Shown here: piece after piece, positions 1 to 10,587 of the stretch
Position numbering within the stretch: position 1 is the first letter of the stretch
Layout of the letters: every line of letters begins with the position of its first letter
NCBI GenBank assembly: GCA_916610825.1
Contig: OU744447.1
Location: forward strand, 8,873,402-8,937,401
From: Haliclystus octoradiatus
Taxonomy: Eukaryota > Cnidaria > Staurozoa > Stauromedusae > Haliclystidae
Direction of reading: 5' to 3'
DNA: 64,000 nucleotides
Position numbers and translations under genes: made by a program
The notes under the pieces: model-generated
The model's input: only the letters and a program-made list of their open reading frames with translations
The model's database searches: none
Told to the model about the DNA's origin: nothing

Positions 1-3000
1 GAAGAAGCTGTTAAGTTATGTTTGCAATTAAAAATGAAAATATTCTTGGATGTGAAAGGTGACCCAGCCAAGGTAGTAATTGAGATCATTGATTTGATTC
101 ATCTCTCAGATTGCGGCTAGAATATTGATCTGGCTGCACATTTGATTATCTTTTTAGTAACTATCTAATCTTCTATCCGTTTCCCATTAAGCTCAGTCGC
201 AGTCCAATTTCTCAGAAAAGGGTGCTTTTGCCTAGATTTACTACGCCTTACGGGGGAGCCGCCCTGGTGCCATCGACCGGCGCATCGACAGATTTTTCCA
301 TTCTTTACGCACTGAAAAATTCCCGAACATCTATAAATACCAATAATAGAGTTCCCGAGAAATTTTTTGACTTGAAATATTATCTAAGGGCAGCTCTGCA
401 TACTTTGCATTCTGGGTACAGCCAGGGTCCTACAAGTAATTTCTGTTATATTATTAAGAATGAAGTATAGATATATATATTCAATGACTAGTCAGGTAGT
501 TCATGTATTCAAGATGGCTGCTTTATTCTGGTTATTCTGATATGCCACATGGCCTTAAACAAGGTGGCCTCATAATGAAGTATAAATGAATCATTATGAG
601 GCAATCTAAGATAATCAAGATTTAGCATTAATCTAATCAGATCTAACATTATAACATCTTCCCTTTTACTATATTAAAAGCTATTATGTAAATCTTGCTG
701 GTTTTACAATCTGTCGTCTAATGCGTGATGTTGTTGTTGGATCTATTGTATTCCCCATGGCTTTGTTTTCTTTGTTTACTTCTGTTTCAATGCTTTCATT
801 TTCCTCTCGACTAGTAGATTCAGGTTGACTACTTGTATTGTTTTGCATACGCTGTGGGGTTGAATTGTAAGTGGATGAACTGTCCTCATGAATGCTTCTA
901 TCTGGGTTGAGATGAGTTCTTGTGCGACGAAGTATCTGACCTGATGGCGTCTGAATGATGTAGGATTTTGGTGATGCATCATGACGAATTACAGTAGCAG
1001 GCAACCATTGTTTACCGTATCTGTGACGTACTGCCTGGCCAGGCCAAAGTACACTTTTTTCTGCTGCTGATTGTTGGTAGTACCACGAAGCTTGTCCCTG
1101 TCGTTGTGCTAATAAGCTGCGAACAGTAGAAGGTTTCCAGACCTCCGGCTGGAGCTGGTGCGGATACTTCTGAAGTCTGTTTCGAAGCACCCGGCCTTGC
1201 AGAAGTGTTGCTGGTGAGGGTAAACCACCGCCAATTGGAGTGTTACGCATTGCCATCATAGTCGCTTGCAAGTCTTTGCCGTCATCTAGCATCTTCTTCA
1301 GGTGAATCTTCACATTCTGCACGTGACGTTCCGCAGAACCATTAGATTGTGGATAATGCGGACTAGATGTTATGTGTTGCATATCTAGTGACTTTCTAAA
1401 TTCTCTAAATTCTTGGCTTCCAAATTGTGGGCCATTATCACTGATCAGATGCTCTGGAATGCCGTAGTTAGTAAAATTCTTCAATAAAGATTTTGTCACA
1501 TTTAATGTTTTTGTTTGAGTCAGTGGAATCACACTTGGCCATTTTGAGTAGAGGTCCACAAGAAGAAGGTAGTGGTTCCCGTCTAACTCGAACAAGTCTG
1601 TCGATACTGTTTGGTATGGGTATTCTGGAATCGGATATTGCATGAGAGGTTCATTAGCGTTGGCATTTCTATTTCTCTGGCAGATTCCACATGCCTCTAC
1701 CATGTCCTTAATTTGAGTAGCATAACCAGGCCAATATACAGCTGTTTTCGCCCTTTCCAAACATTTAGAAATACCAAAATGTCCACTATGGATTTGTTTT
1801 AGAGTTTCTCTAATGAGTGTGGATGGTATCACCAATTGACTGTTTCTAAACAACATGCCTGAGTAAAGACAGAGATTGTCTCGCTCTGCCCAATAAGGCT
1901 TGACTGCAGCCGGTAGTAGGTCTTTTCTAGCAGGCCAGCCATTATTGACAAAATTTAGTATTGCTTGCAATGTAGCATCATTTTCGGTGGCTTCTATGAT
2001 GTCATTTCTTTTTTCTTTGGCTACTACATCACATATTCTGATAATTTCTTGTTCCATTGGATCATCATATTCGTTATCTAAATATGCTCTTGACAGTGTG
2101 TCTGCTAAGATTAGTTCTTTTCCAGGTTTGTATTCGAGAGTAATCTCATATTGTAAACATCTTAACCGCATTCTTGCCAGGCGAGGAGAGACATCTGAAA
2201 TAGGCTTGTTCATTATTCCAAGCAAAGGCTTATGATCCGTTTCTATGGTCACAGCCTGGCCAAATACGTACTGGTGAAACCTTGTAGCCCCAAATTGTAC
2301 AGCTAACATTTCTTTCTCGATTTGAGCATAGTTTTTCTGAGCAGTTGTTAATGTGCATGAAGCATACTCAATTGGCCGTCCAGCTTGTATCAATACTGCA
2401 CCTAAACCCGCTTTTGATGCGTCTACAGATAATGTTACTGGTATTTTGGCATTGAAGAGTCCTAGCGTAGGTGCTGAGGCAATCATTTCTTTAATTGCTG
2501 CTAATGACTGTTCTTGATTCTCATCCCATGTGAATTCAACATCTTCTTTTAATAAATCACGCAGAGATGAAGCCTTTTCTGACAGATTAGGACAAAATTT
2601 TGCAACATATGTTACCATGCCGAGAATTCGTTGCAGATCATCTTTGCTTTTTGGTGATGGCATCTCACAAATCGCCTGTATACGATTTTGATCGATTCTG
2701 ATTCCATTGCCACTCACTATCTGTCCAAGATATTTGAGCTCTTTCATACCAAAATTACATTTTTTCTTGTTTAACTTCAGATTGATTTTTCTACATCTCT
2801 TTAAAACAGCTTCCAGTCTCTTGTTGTGCTCCTCTTCATCTTTTCCATGGACAAGTATGTCGTCAATATAGACTTCTACACCTTCAATATCTGAGAAGTG
2901 ATCAGCAACTGTTCTATGAAATACTTCAGGTGCTGAGCTGACACCATAAGGAAGACGAAGGAACCGATATCGTCCAAATGGTGTTCCAAATGTAGTAATA

Positions 3001-6000
3001 TAGCTACTTTTCTCATCTAGGGCCATTTGCATAAACCCTGTAGTAGCATCTAATGAGGAGAAAATAGTCGAGTCATGTATCTTTGCAAATATCTCTTCTG
3101 CCGTTGGCACTTGGCAATGTTCACGTTTAATTGCTTTATTCAAGGAAAGTGGGTCTAGGCATACTCTTAATGACCCATTAGGTTTGGAAACCACGACAAT
3201 TGGATTAACCCATTCTGTTGGAGACGTGACTTTTGCTATCATATTGTTTCTTTCCATGTCAGCTAATGTTGCCTTTAGTTGGTCACGTATACGGAATGGT
3301 ATACGACGTGCTGCGTGGATGGTGGGTGTGTGATCTTCCTTCAGTTTAATGGAGTGATTGCCTGGTAGGCGTCCAGTCCCAGTGAATACAGATTCATATA
3401 CTTCTGGAAGACTTTCACCAACTGAGTTGATTGTACAAACAGGTAATAGACCCATTTCTTGTAAGCTGTGATAGCCTAGCAATGTGGCATCAGTATTTTT
3501 ATGGTCTACAATCACAAATTCAAGGACATAATATTTTCCTTGGTGATAAATCGCAAGGTCTGTTTTGCCAACTACTTTTATTTTGGCCCCTCCATAGGCT
3601 TCCAAAACTTTGTTACATTTGCTAACTTTAGCCTTTGGGTTGCAGCGTCTGAGAGTTTGAATTGGTAATACATTGCACCCTGCTCCTGTATCTGCTTTTG
3701 TGATGATATGAAATTTACTATCAGCTAGCTCTAATTTTACAGTCCATTGGTCTGATTTTGATGATTTGCTGTCCCTTACATTGAATATAATAATACTATC
3801 TACGTCTTGTGATTGTATGTCATTGATATTTCCAGACTCTTGTTTCTCTTTGGTCTTTGTAATTACTCCTTTAGATCTGCAGACAGTAGCAAAGTGGTTA
3901 GGCTTGTCACATGTGAGGCATATTTTTCCAAATGCAGGACATTTACGAGGTATATGACTTCCTCCACAATATTTACAGTTATCAATCCTTCCTTTTGGCT
4001 GTTTTGATTTCATGAGATTTATTTGACTGCTTTCAGTTTGGAGTTCATTCCCTATTCTTATGGCTCCTTCTTTATGGCGACATATCTGTATGGCTTTTTC
4101 TAAATTGAGATTCGTTGTGTATAGCAGCTCTGCTCTGATACTGTCAGAATATATTCCTAACACAACCTGATCTTTAAGTAAACGATCTGTTAGTGTTTCT
4201 CCATCTTGTGATTGGCATATAGGGTAATTGCAATATGGCAGCTGATTTCTTAAAGCAGTTAGGAAGTTATCAAAAGGCTCATCTGCTTTTTGTTTCCTTG
4301 AAAAGAATTTATGGCTTTCATAGCTGTCATTTTTCTTTGGTGAATAATATTTGTTGAATTTATCCAGCACTTCATCAAGATCATTCTTATTATTTAATTC
4401 TAAACTTCTGTAGATAGTTCTGCCCTCTTGTCCTAATAATGTGAGAAGTATTGCAACTTTTACTTCACCTGATTTGGACTTCTTGTCAGTGGCCAGAAGA
4501 TAAAACTTGAAACCTTCCTCCCAATCATTCCAGCTTTGGGCCAAGTTACCACAATTGTCTGCTCTAAATGGCTTTGGTGGTTTGAAAGTATTCTCTTCTG
4601 ACATAATGTAGACTTGGATTACTTAGTCTGACACCATGTTATATTATTAAGAATGAAGTATAGATATATATATTCAATGACTAGTCAGGTAGTTCATGTA
4701 TTCAAGATGGCTGCTTTATTCTGGTTATTCTGATATGCCACATGGCCTTAAACAAGGTGGCCTCATAATGAAGTATAAATGAATCATTATGAGGCAATCT
4801 AAGATAATCAAGATTTAGCATTAATCTAATCAGATCTAACATTATAACAATTTCCACTTCCAGAAACCTGCTTTTTTCTATCCATATCATTCAGAGAACT
4901 TTTTACATAAAAAGGATCCTTATAGGCCTAATTATGGTTAATTTTCTGATTTGTAGACTAATGAGAAGAAACCGAATTTTCTTTTGAATTTTTGCCTGCC
5001 TTTCGGAAACCTAAAATTGCCAGAATGCTTTTCTACTGTTGTCAGACCCTGGCTACAGTAGAAATGTTGCACAAGTACGACTTTGAGTTAGCCTACACAG
5101 ACATGTATGAGATTTCAAAAAATTGAAATTAAATGATACAAAATATCTATGCTAGGATGTCACATATATATATATATCACTTAACGTTGATATAAATGGT
5201 GACATGCTAATCAGGATCGATTTATGTTCATGGTGAATTATTCTATATTATTGAACTAATTATCTGACCAAAAATGCGAGTTGTCAAAACTTAGTAGGCT
5301 TATGACAAAATAAAATAATAATTTGCAGTCCTTGAACTTAAAGGACTGAAGTAAGACTGCCTCAGGTATTTTGTTGACAGTTTCTTTTTTGTTGTTGTAG
5401 ACAGTGAAGGCTTTGAAAGATATTTCAAGTCGATATCCAAATGTTGCAGATATCATGTTAGTAACTTCATTCCAAAATAAACTACTTTATCAGGTATGTT
5501 AATTTTTTTTATCTTTTTAAAGGTTTACTCCCGACATATACTTTGTGATTGGATAAGTGGTAAGAAACACACAGTCATCTGCAACGGTTTCGAGTTAATC
5601 TTAAGACATCTCCAAGCAAGGCAGACAGGGAGAGCTAGAAGTTTACATTACCGTAGCCTAATATTTATACCAAAATCTAATATATATCTAGGTCTTGAAG
5701 TTAACGGAATGGTATTGAATATCACTTTTGAATCCCAATAATTTCGGAAGAGATATTCAAACACGAGAACTAGTTACTGAAATACGATACAAACACAATG
5801 AAATAATAATCACAATCAATAATAATTTATCATATCAGCAGCAAAATATTTCTTGCTTTTGTTTTTCATTCTTTATATTTCATCTTGTCTTTGTTGAATA
5901 TATTGCCAACCTGAGTGGTTGACATGACAGCATCGCAACAACAAATGCCAATAATAATACATGTTATAATTAATTTGTGGACCTTTTCTGTGTTGCACAA

Positions 6001-8644
6001 ATATCATTAAAAATGTATTTTAAAGGTCCTGTTTAAATTCCAGAGACCAAGGCCAGCACTTATATTAAACCAGCATCACCCTTGCAAAAAATAGTTCATG
6101 AGTTGATGAATGGTTTATGAACTGTTCATGAACGTTAAATGGTCCAACTTACATGAATGCGTTCTTGAACGTTTCATGGCAATTCATGAACTGCTACATA
6201 AAAACGTTGTGAATAAGCATGAAAAGTCATGGTCATTTAAAGTCTGTGAACAGTTCAAGAACTGTTCATGAAGTATTTACATTTTTTTCTCTGGGGTTAT
6301 AAAGCTGGTTTTATATATTTATGATTTATAATTAATTCATAGATGAAAAAGGAACTGCCACAGTTCTCCACTGGATTGATATTCCGTCATCATTATTCAT
6401 CACATACAATGACTGGTATACCCTACTATGATTCATGGTGGTATCATTATCCTGCTTTGATCACAGATTTTGTTCGTGAGATAGCATTTTATACTTTTTT
6501 ACCAAAGTTCCTTGGTGTATCTACAGTCATAATGAATAAGAATGAAATATCAAGGTAAGAAATTAAAAGAAACATTGTGTAAACTTGAAGTCTTATTATT
6601 GGACTGAGTGCCACAGGTCTAAACCTTCAGCAGGTTCCTCCAGGCAAATTGAAATTCACATAAAAATTTCCAGAAAACTGTAGGCCTACTTATGTAAATG
6701 TAAATATTTCTCATCAAATGTTTTAGTCTTTTTTGTTGCTGTTGCGGAGTTCAGCTCACCAACAATGAATTTACAAATAAATTTAAGATCAAGGCCCTCT
6801 TACATAATACATATTTTGTGTTTTGGTCATGCTTCTACATTGGCTTTGCAAAATCATGGGAAAACAAAAGAATTAAAGACCATAAAGCTCACATGCTGTA
6901 TTTTCTGAAAATGCCTACATACTCCAAAAACATTAACCAAATAACCAGCCACCCTCTTGAAAACGCTACTAGCTTGTGTTAAAATGATTGCTACTACGGT
7001 TTGTGGACAAAGTATCAATAAAAACGAAAATAAACAAAAAGCAGATATAAACACAGTTGCATAGTTCTTATTTCAAGTCTAATGGTATAATGTGAACCAG
7101 ATTATGATTAACCATTATAGACAGACCGTGACCTTTCTTTAGAAGTTATATTTAAAATAATGTAAAACTGTCATCCACCCATTAGCATTTGAAACATATT
7201 GATTACTGTTTATTTGGAATGATTCTTATAGTATATCCCACTCTAAGCCTAATAGAAATCGATTAGTTCTGACTTAAAATATTTTATGAAAAGATAAAAT
7301 GGTATCACCCTTATATCACTATAAAGGTTCATGGAACAATAGGCTTGTTGTTTAGATTTCTTTAGACCTTGTCAGATGCAAAAATTGAGCAAAATGGTTG
7401 AGTAGGCTAGAATTGAAAGGACCCTTTCCTTAATTTAAATTGTTCTCTAAAATTTCTGAAAAAAAAATTCTGTTGAAGATTATTCCATCAGTGATACCTA
7501 TTTGATTAAAGGGAGTTCCCAGAGGGTGCAATTCTCAGATCAATTTTCAAAAAGTTCATGCTTCACCTCCACACATACCCAAATCTCCCAATTCCCGTTC
7601 GTAGAAATCATGGTTTCATTTTCCTGAAATTGATCGTTATGAACTAAGTACACCAGTAGCTCCTTTTGTAGCAAAATGTATTATTTCTTTCATACTTTCA
7701 CAAATTTCAAGCAGAAAATTGATATTAGGCCTATCATATTTTGAACAAAAATATTGGTGAAAAATGGTGTTATGCAAATAATTGTCCCCTCGTCAATGAT
7801 TGGCTGACGGCTATGGTGCCATGCATGAAATATGTAATATCCTTGCAGTTGCTGTGAGAGCCGACCGAGAGTGTAGATGGTTGTGAGGGAACAACATCTC
7901 ATCCGTTGCTCTATTGCGTATCGTTTGCATCATTACATGTTATGTTTCATTCTTTAAAGATATATACTCAATTATAAATCGTCCTATTTACTGACAAATG
8001 CGTAATTACTTTCATAATATTAATGACTCACCTCGACTAAAAAATTTATCTACTGTTATGCCAATAAGTGCTCCCTTGCGACATGATTGCCTGGCGTATA
8101 TAGTGCCAATATTGTATTATTAAGTAGATGGTTGTGAATGAGCAACATTTCACTCGTTGGTCTACTGCGTATCGTTTGCATAATTACATGTTATGTTTCA
8201 TTCTTTAAATATATAGCCTACACTCAATTAGAAATTGTCCTATTTTCTGACGCTTATGTAATTACTTCCATAATAAGGGTAAAAAACTTTCCGTTTTAAT
8301 GATTTCGTTTCTCACAACTACATTTTTGACAAATTCCAGTTCCATGCTATATGCAAAGGGGGATTCTCAATTCCTGTTTTATAGGGAATTCCCCTGATTA
8401 GGCCTTGCTAACTTAGAAAATATAGAACTTTTGATGTGAATAAATTGATCTGTTCTCTTGTAAACAAAGAATGTCTTAATGTTTTAGATACACAATTCAA
8501 CGTTTCAAGAATGATAACATTTCAGTTGTAGCATGGACAGTCAATAACCCTCTTGAAAAGAAATATCTTCAAGAATTTCAAAACCTACCTGTAATAACAG
8601 ATAGTATATTAGACAGTAGCGAATGTCAAGAACAATCAAATTGA
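1..8644 (+). CDS. GDE1: GDE1-like glycerophosphodiester phosphodiesterase, C-terminal four exons (5' part outside window)
   Basis: Exons read at 1-72 (partial), 5401-5493, 6343-6554 and 8488-8644 (stop TGA 8642-8644); all junctions are GT/AG and the phases agree (0, 0, 2). The translation follows the C-terminal third of GDE1, a membrane glycerophosphodiester phosphodiesterase that hydrolyses glycerophospho-inositol and related lipids. Seen: the EEAVKLCLQLK helix followed by IFLDVKG, which matches the IFFDVKG strand of the family's TIM barrel; the hydrophobic, Trp/Tyr-rich insertion (exon 3); and the closing VVAWTVNNPLEKKYL...VITDSILD, matching VVGWTVN...ITDSMVED of vertebrate GDE1. The catalytic HRG and early acidic residues lie upstream of the window. 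Possible polyadenylation signals AATAAA occur at 8974 and about 9156. The intron 73-5400 holds an LTR element within a MITE. The family assignment is from memory of vertebrate GDE1; a paralogous GDPD protein is the main alternative. Confidence 0.85.
444..656 (-). repeat. 3' LTR of Mag-like element
   Basis: This is the 213-bp LTR nearer the window start. It is the 3' LTR of the minus-strand element, has TG...CA ends, and appears identical to the copy at 4637-4849. The polypurine tract follows it at 657-667. Confidence 0.95.
684..4604 (-). CDS. Gag-Pol polyprotein, Ty3/gypsy Mag-like
   Basis: A single 1306-residue frame carries the full complement in Ty3/gypsy order. Gag (about 1-205) is followed by two zinc knuckles at about 208-241 (CKYCGG...C and CLTCDKPNHFATVC). 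The retropepsin site ADTGAG is at about 303. Reverse transcriptase covers about 430-610, with the catalytic YIDD near 579. RNase H begins at LSVDAS (about 726). Integrase has its HHCC zinc finger at about 940-975, and its catalytic Asp, Asp and Glu in STDLF, SDNGPQFG and NGSAERH at about 1005, 1055 and 1090. Gag and Pol share one frame, so no frameshift is needed. All catalytic motifs are intact. The family is close to K02A2.6/Mag-type elements of invertebrates; the clade name is from recognition, not from a tree. Confidence 0.95.
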   Translation of the reverse strand: MSEENTFKPPKPFRADNCGNLAQSWNDWEEGFKFYLLATDKKSKSGEVKVAILLTLLGQEGRTIYRSLELNNKNDLDEVLDKFNKYYSPKKNDSYESHKFFSRKQKADEPFDNFLTALRNQLPYCNYPICQSQDGETLTDRLLKDQVVLGIYSDSIRAELLYTTNLNLEKAIQICRHKEGAIRIGNELQTESSQINLMKSKQPKGRIDNCKYCGGSHIPRKCPAFGKICLTCDKPNHFATVCRSKGVITKTKEKQESGNINDIQSQDVDSIIIFNVRDSKSSKSDQWTVKLELADSKFHIITKADTGAGCNVLPIQTLRRCNPKAKVSKCNKVLEAYGGAKIKVVGKTDLAIYHQGKYYVLEFVIVDHKNTDATLLGYHSLQEMGLLPVCTINSVGESLPEVYESVFTGTGRLPGNHSIKLKEDHTPTIHAARRIPFRIRDQLKATLADMERNNMIAKVTSPTEWVNPIVVVSKPNGSLRVCLDPLSLNKAIKREHCQVPTAEEIFAKIHDSTIFSSLDATTGFMQMALDEKSSYITTFGTPFGRYRFLRLPYGVSSAPEVFHRTVADHFSDIEGVEVYIDDILVHGKDEEEHNKRLEAVLKRCRKINLKLNKKKCNFGMKELKYLGQIVSGNGIRIDQNRIQAICEMPSPKSKDDLQRILGMVTYVAKFCPNLSEKASSLRDLLKEDVEFTWDENQEQSLAAIKEMIASAPTLGLFNAKIPVTLSVDASKAGLGAVLIQAGRPIEYASCTLTTAQKNYAQIEKEMLAVQFGATRFHQYVFGQAVTIETDHKPLLGIMNKPISDVSPRLARMRLRCLQYEITLEYKPGKELILADTLSRAYLDNEYDDPMEQEIIRICDVVAKEKRNDIIEATENDATLQAILNFVNNGWPARKDLLPAAVKPYWAERDNLCLYSGMLFRNSQLVIPSTLIRETLKQIHSGHFGISKCLERAKTAVYWPGYATQIKDMVEACGICQRNRNANANEPLMQYPIPEYPYQTVSTDLFELDGNHYLLLVDLYSKWPSVIPLTQTKTLNVTKSLLKNFTNYGIPEHLISDNGPQFGSQEFREFRKSLDMQHITSSPHYPQSNGSAERHVQNVKIHLKKMLDDGKDLQATMMAMRNTPIGGGLPSPATLLQGRVLRNRLQKYPHQLQPEVWKPSTVRSLLAQRQGQASWYYQQSAAEKSVLWPGQAVRHRYGKQWLPATVIRHDASPKSYIIQTPSGQILRRTRTHLNPDRSIHEDSSSTYNSTPQRMQNNTSSQPESTSREENESIETEVNKENKAMGNTIDPTTTSRIRRQIVKPARFT
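4637..4849 (-). repeat. 5' LTR of Mag-like element
   Basis: This is the promoter-bearing LTR of the minus-strand element, 213 bp, identical by eye to 444-656. The primer-binding site is immediately downstream on the minus strand. Confidence 0.95.
5494..6342. other. GDE1 intron with two repeat relics
   Basis: It holds no exon I can support. About 5541-5690 resembles the arms of the inverted repeat at 38587-38809 (shared CTGCAACGGTTT and TCTTAA blocks). About 6085-6295 is a copy of the palindromic GTTCATGAAC family with partly matching ends. Confidence 0.5.
7783..8275. repeat. Diverged tandem duplication in the last GDE1 intron
   Basis: Two units, about 7783-8026 and 8068-8275, share long blocks such as TAGATGGTTGTGA, CTGCGTATCGTTTGCAT or its variant, and TTACATGTTATGTTTCATTC. 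Many substitutions separate them, so the duplication is not recent. No open frame or splice pattern links them to the gene. Confidence 0.6.
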
Positions 8645-10587
8645 AGAAATAATAATTTACTTGGTTAGCTGATTTTCTTAATCACTGGATCCTCATTAAT
8701 GTAGGCTACTACTTGAAGTGTTTGTGTTTTTGTAATGTCTTGTGTTTAATAGTTCTAATTGGTGGAGGCTCTGAGGCATGAAATAACAAATTTGACATTA
8801 AACATATAAGTTTAATCAATTCAGACAATATTTTTCATTTGAGTAATACAACAAAACCTCTCTTATCCTGAGTGTCGGCATATAATTTGAGAAGGCCTTT
8901 TTGACCGTAATTGTTTGCAAGTAAATTTAAATGATTAAATCTGATTGGTTTGGCAAGTAAATTTAATGTAATGAATAAATCTAGTCAAATTAATTTTTGA
9001 AATGTGTGATTTTGTGCCTTCCACTTCCCTTCTAGAATTGTGTGAATGATTGTCTATATGTTTTATGTTCAAACTTCAATACTGTTTTATTGTAGATTTG
9101 GGGTAAAAATGCATCATTTTGTGATGATTATACTATCATTTTGTAACTACTTGTTAGAATAAAAAAATTTAATTGAAATTTATATCAACTAAAATAATCG
9201 AATAATTAACGAAGTAACTCTGTATATTATTGCATACGCTCTTTGACACATTATTAAAATAATCATTTAACAATTTGATCATTTTTTTCTGATTTTACAC
9301 TCTTTCCACTCTTTCAATTTTTTTTTTTGTGTGCACCCTAAGAATGAGAAAAAGTGATCCCAAAGGTCATTTATATGTCCGATAAGGACATAATTATTAT
9401 TTGTTAGAGTGTGTTTTTCAAATTTAGATTGGAATTATTTCTTTATTTTAAATTTTATATTTTTCATTTCCTGCGCATTCCCATTTCTTCCTCAGATTCT
9501 TTGATATGTTCTTTATTAAAGGCATAAAATTGACCGATGGAATTTGAGCTCGTTCCTCGAGATGGTTCGTGATGCACTGATTCACAACACTATATAATTC
9601 TGGCTAAATTCTGGCTAGAGAGATGGCATTCACCATTCAAATTCCAAGGCGCGATGATAAATTTTAGCCAATATATACACATTGTTGCTCCCTTGGACAT
9701 TCAGCAGGCAGTGTCCGACGAAAAGTTCAACCTATTGGAATCCTAGAGGAACATTTTCTTTAAAATTTTATTGTTGATGTTTGACCAATAAATCATTAAC
9801 AATATCAACTTTTTCTGAATTTGCTCTAATCGTCCGGAATCTAGGATTCCAATATTCCTACCTTTGTCAGCAGCAATCTGAATTTAAAGACTATAGCTTC
9901 GATTCAATTACTATGTATATTGTATTTTATACTGGACTATAACCAAAAATGCGCTCAGCGTAAACATCAACGTTATTAATTGCCAACACATATATTACTT
10001 TGTTAGCAACCACCATATGTGAGTGACCAGTTAATAATAAGGACTCAAAATTCTTCTGGCCTAAGCAATCATCTAATATACTGTTCAGTGAACGAGATTA
10101 TAATTGCACCCGTGATTGCGCCAATATGGTGGAAAATTAGTTATTATTATATCAAACTTTACAGGTGTTATATATCAGAGTGTTTGAACTACCAAAGTAG
10201 TTGGCATTACATACATAGCAGCAATAATTATATCTTTGACATTTTAGCATTTAATATTTTTAATTCATTATTACATGAGTATTATATATACTCGCTAAAT
10301 ATTTTTTGCCGTTAGTAAAATGAACAGTTGGTTACAGCTACTGGCTTCATCGGTTACTTGCTTCCTTTCTATATTATTATATGACACATCGAGACAATTG
10401 AAGTAGCCTACCTGAAATATTTAATTTTCATCCAACGGAAAACATCTGAAGATTGAAGGGCTTGAAGATACAGGGTGTTTATACAGCTGAGTAAAATGGC
10501 TCACTAAACAGCGCAATTCAGATAAAAAAACATTTCTTGTTGAGTTGTTCTTTGGCAATAAGGTTCAAACAAATGTAGTTATTAAGT
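8645..10587. other. Intergenic region between GDE1 and the secreted-protein gene
   Basis: It contains the presumed GDE1 3' UTR (AATAAA at 8974 and about 9156), a hAT-type MITE (about 9709-9866) and low-complexity AT-rich DNA. The next gene is on the same strand, so its promoter should lie just before 10588. I see no open frame with a known family. Confidence 0.4.
9709..9866. mobile_element. hAT-type MITE, worn copy
   Basis: It starts CAGTGTCCGACGAAAAG and runs colinearly with the MITEs at 42961-43132 and 52446-52619. The far terminal repeat is worn away. The sequence before it, TCAGCAGG, is nearly repeated after it as TCAGCAGC. Confidence 0.6.

Larger units (their letters stand above)
444..4849 (-). 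mobile_element. Complete Ty3/gypsy (Mag-like) LTR retrotransposon
   Basis: Two 213-bp LTRs (444-656 and 4637-4849) read identically, begin TGTTAT and end ATAACA, and are flanked by the 5-bp duplication ATTTC (439-443 and 4850-4854). Reading on the minus strand, the primer-binding site TGGTGTCAGA directly follows the 5' LTR at 4636; this looks like the complement of a tRNA-Leu 3' end. The purine tract AAAAGGGAAGA (657-667) abuts the 3' LTR. One uninterrupted 1306-codon gag-pol lies between. Identical LTRs and an open frame mean recent insertion, and the element may still be active. It sits in a GDE1 intron, antisense to the gene. Confidence 0.95.
423..5051. mobile_element. hAT-type MITE split by an LTR retrotransposon
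   Basis: The outer ends read CAGGGTCC (423) and GACCCTG (ending 5051). They are flanked by related 8-bp sequences, GGTACAGC at 415-422 and GCTACAGT at 5052-5059 (6 of 8 match), as expected of an old hAT target duplication. The 3' part resembles the MITEs at 42961 and 52446. Removing the LTR element and one copy of its 5-bp duplication leaves about 218 bp of MITE. Confidence 0.6.

Noticed and set aside
222-470. 82-codon plus-strand frame
   Set aside because: It runs across a MITE end into an LTR and has no splice or domain support; it lies in a GDE1 intron.
684-4604. An endogenous retrovirus
   Set aside because: There is no env frame between integrase and the 3' LTR in this or the other LTR elements; they are ordinary LTR retrotransposons.
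9300-9600. tRNA or small RNA gene in the gap after GDE1
   Set aside because: No A/B box pair or cloverleaf could be drawn; the region is AT-rich with simple T-runs.
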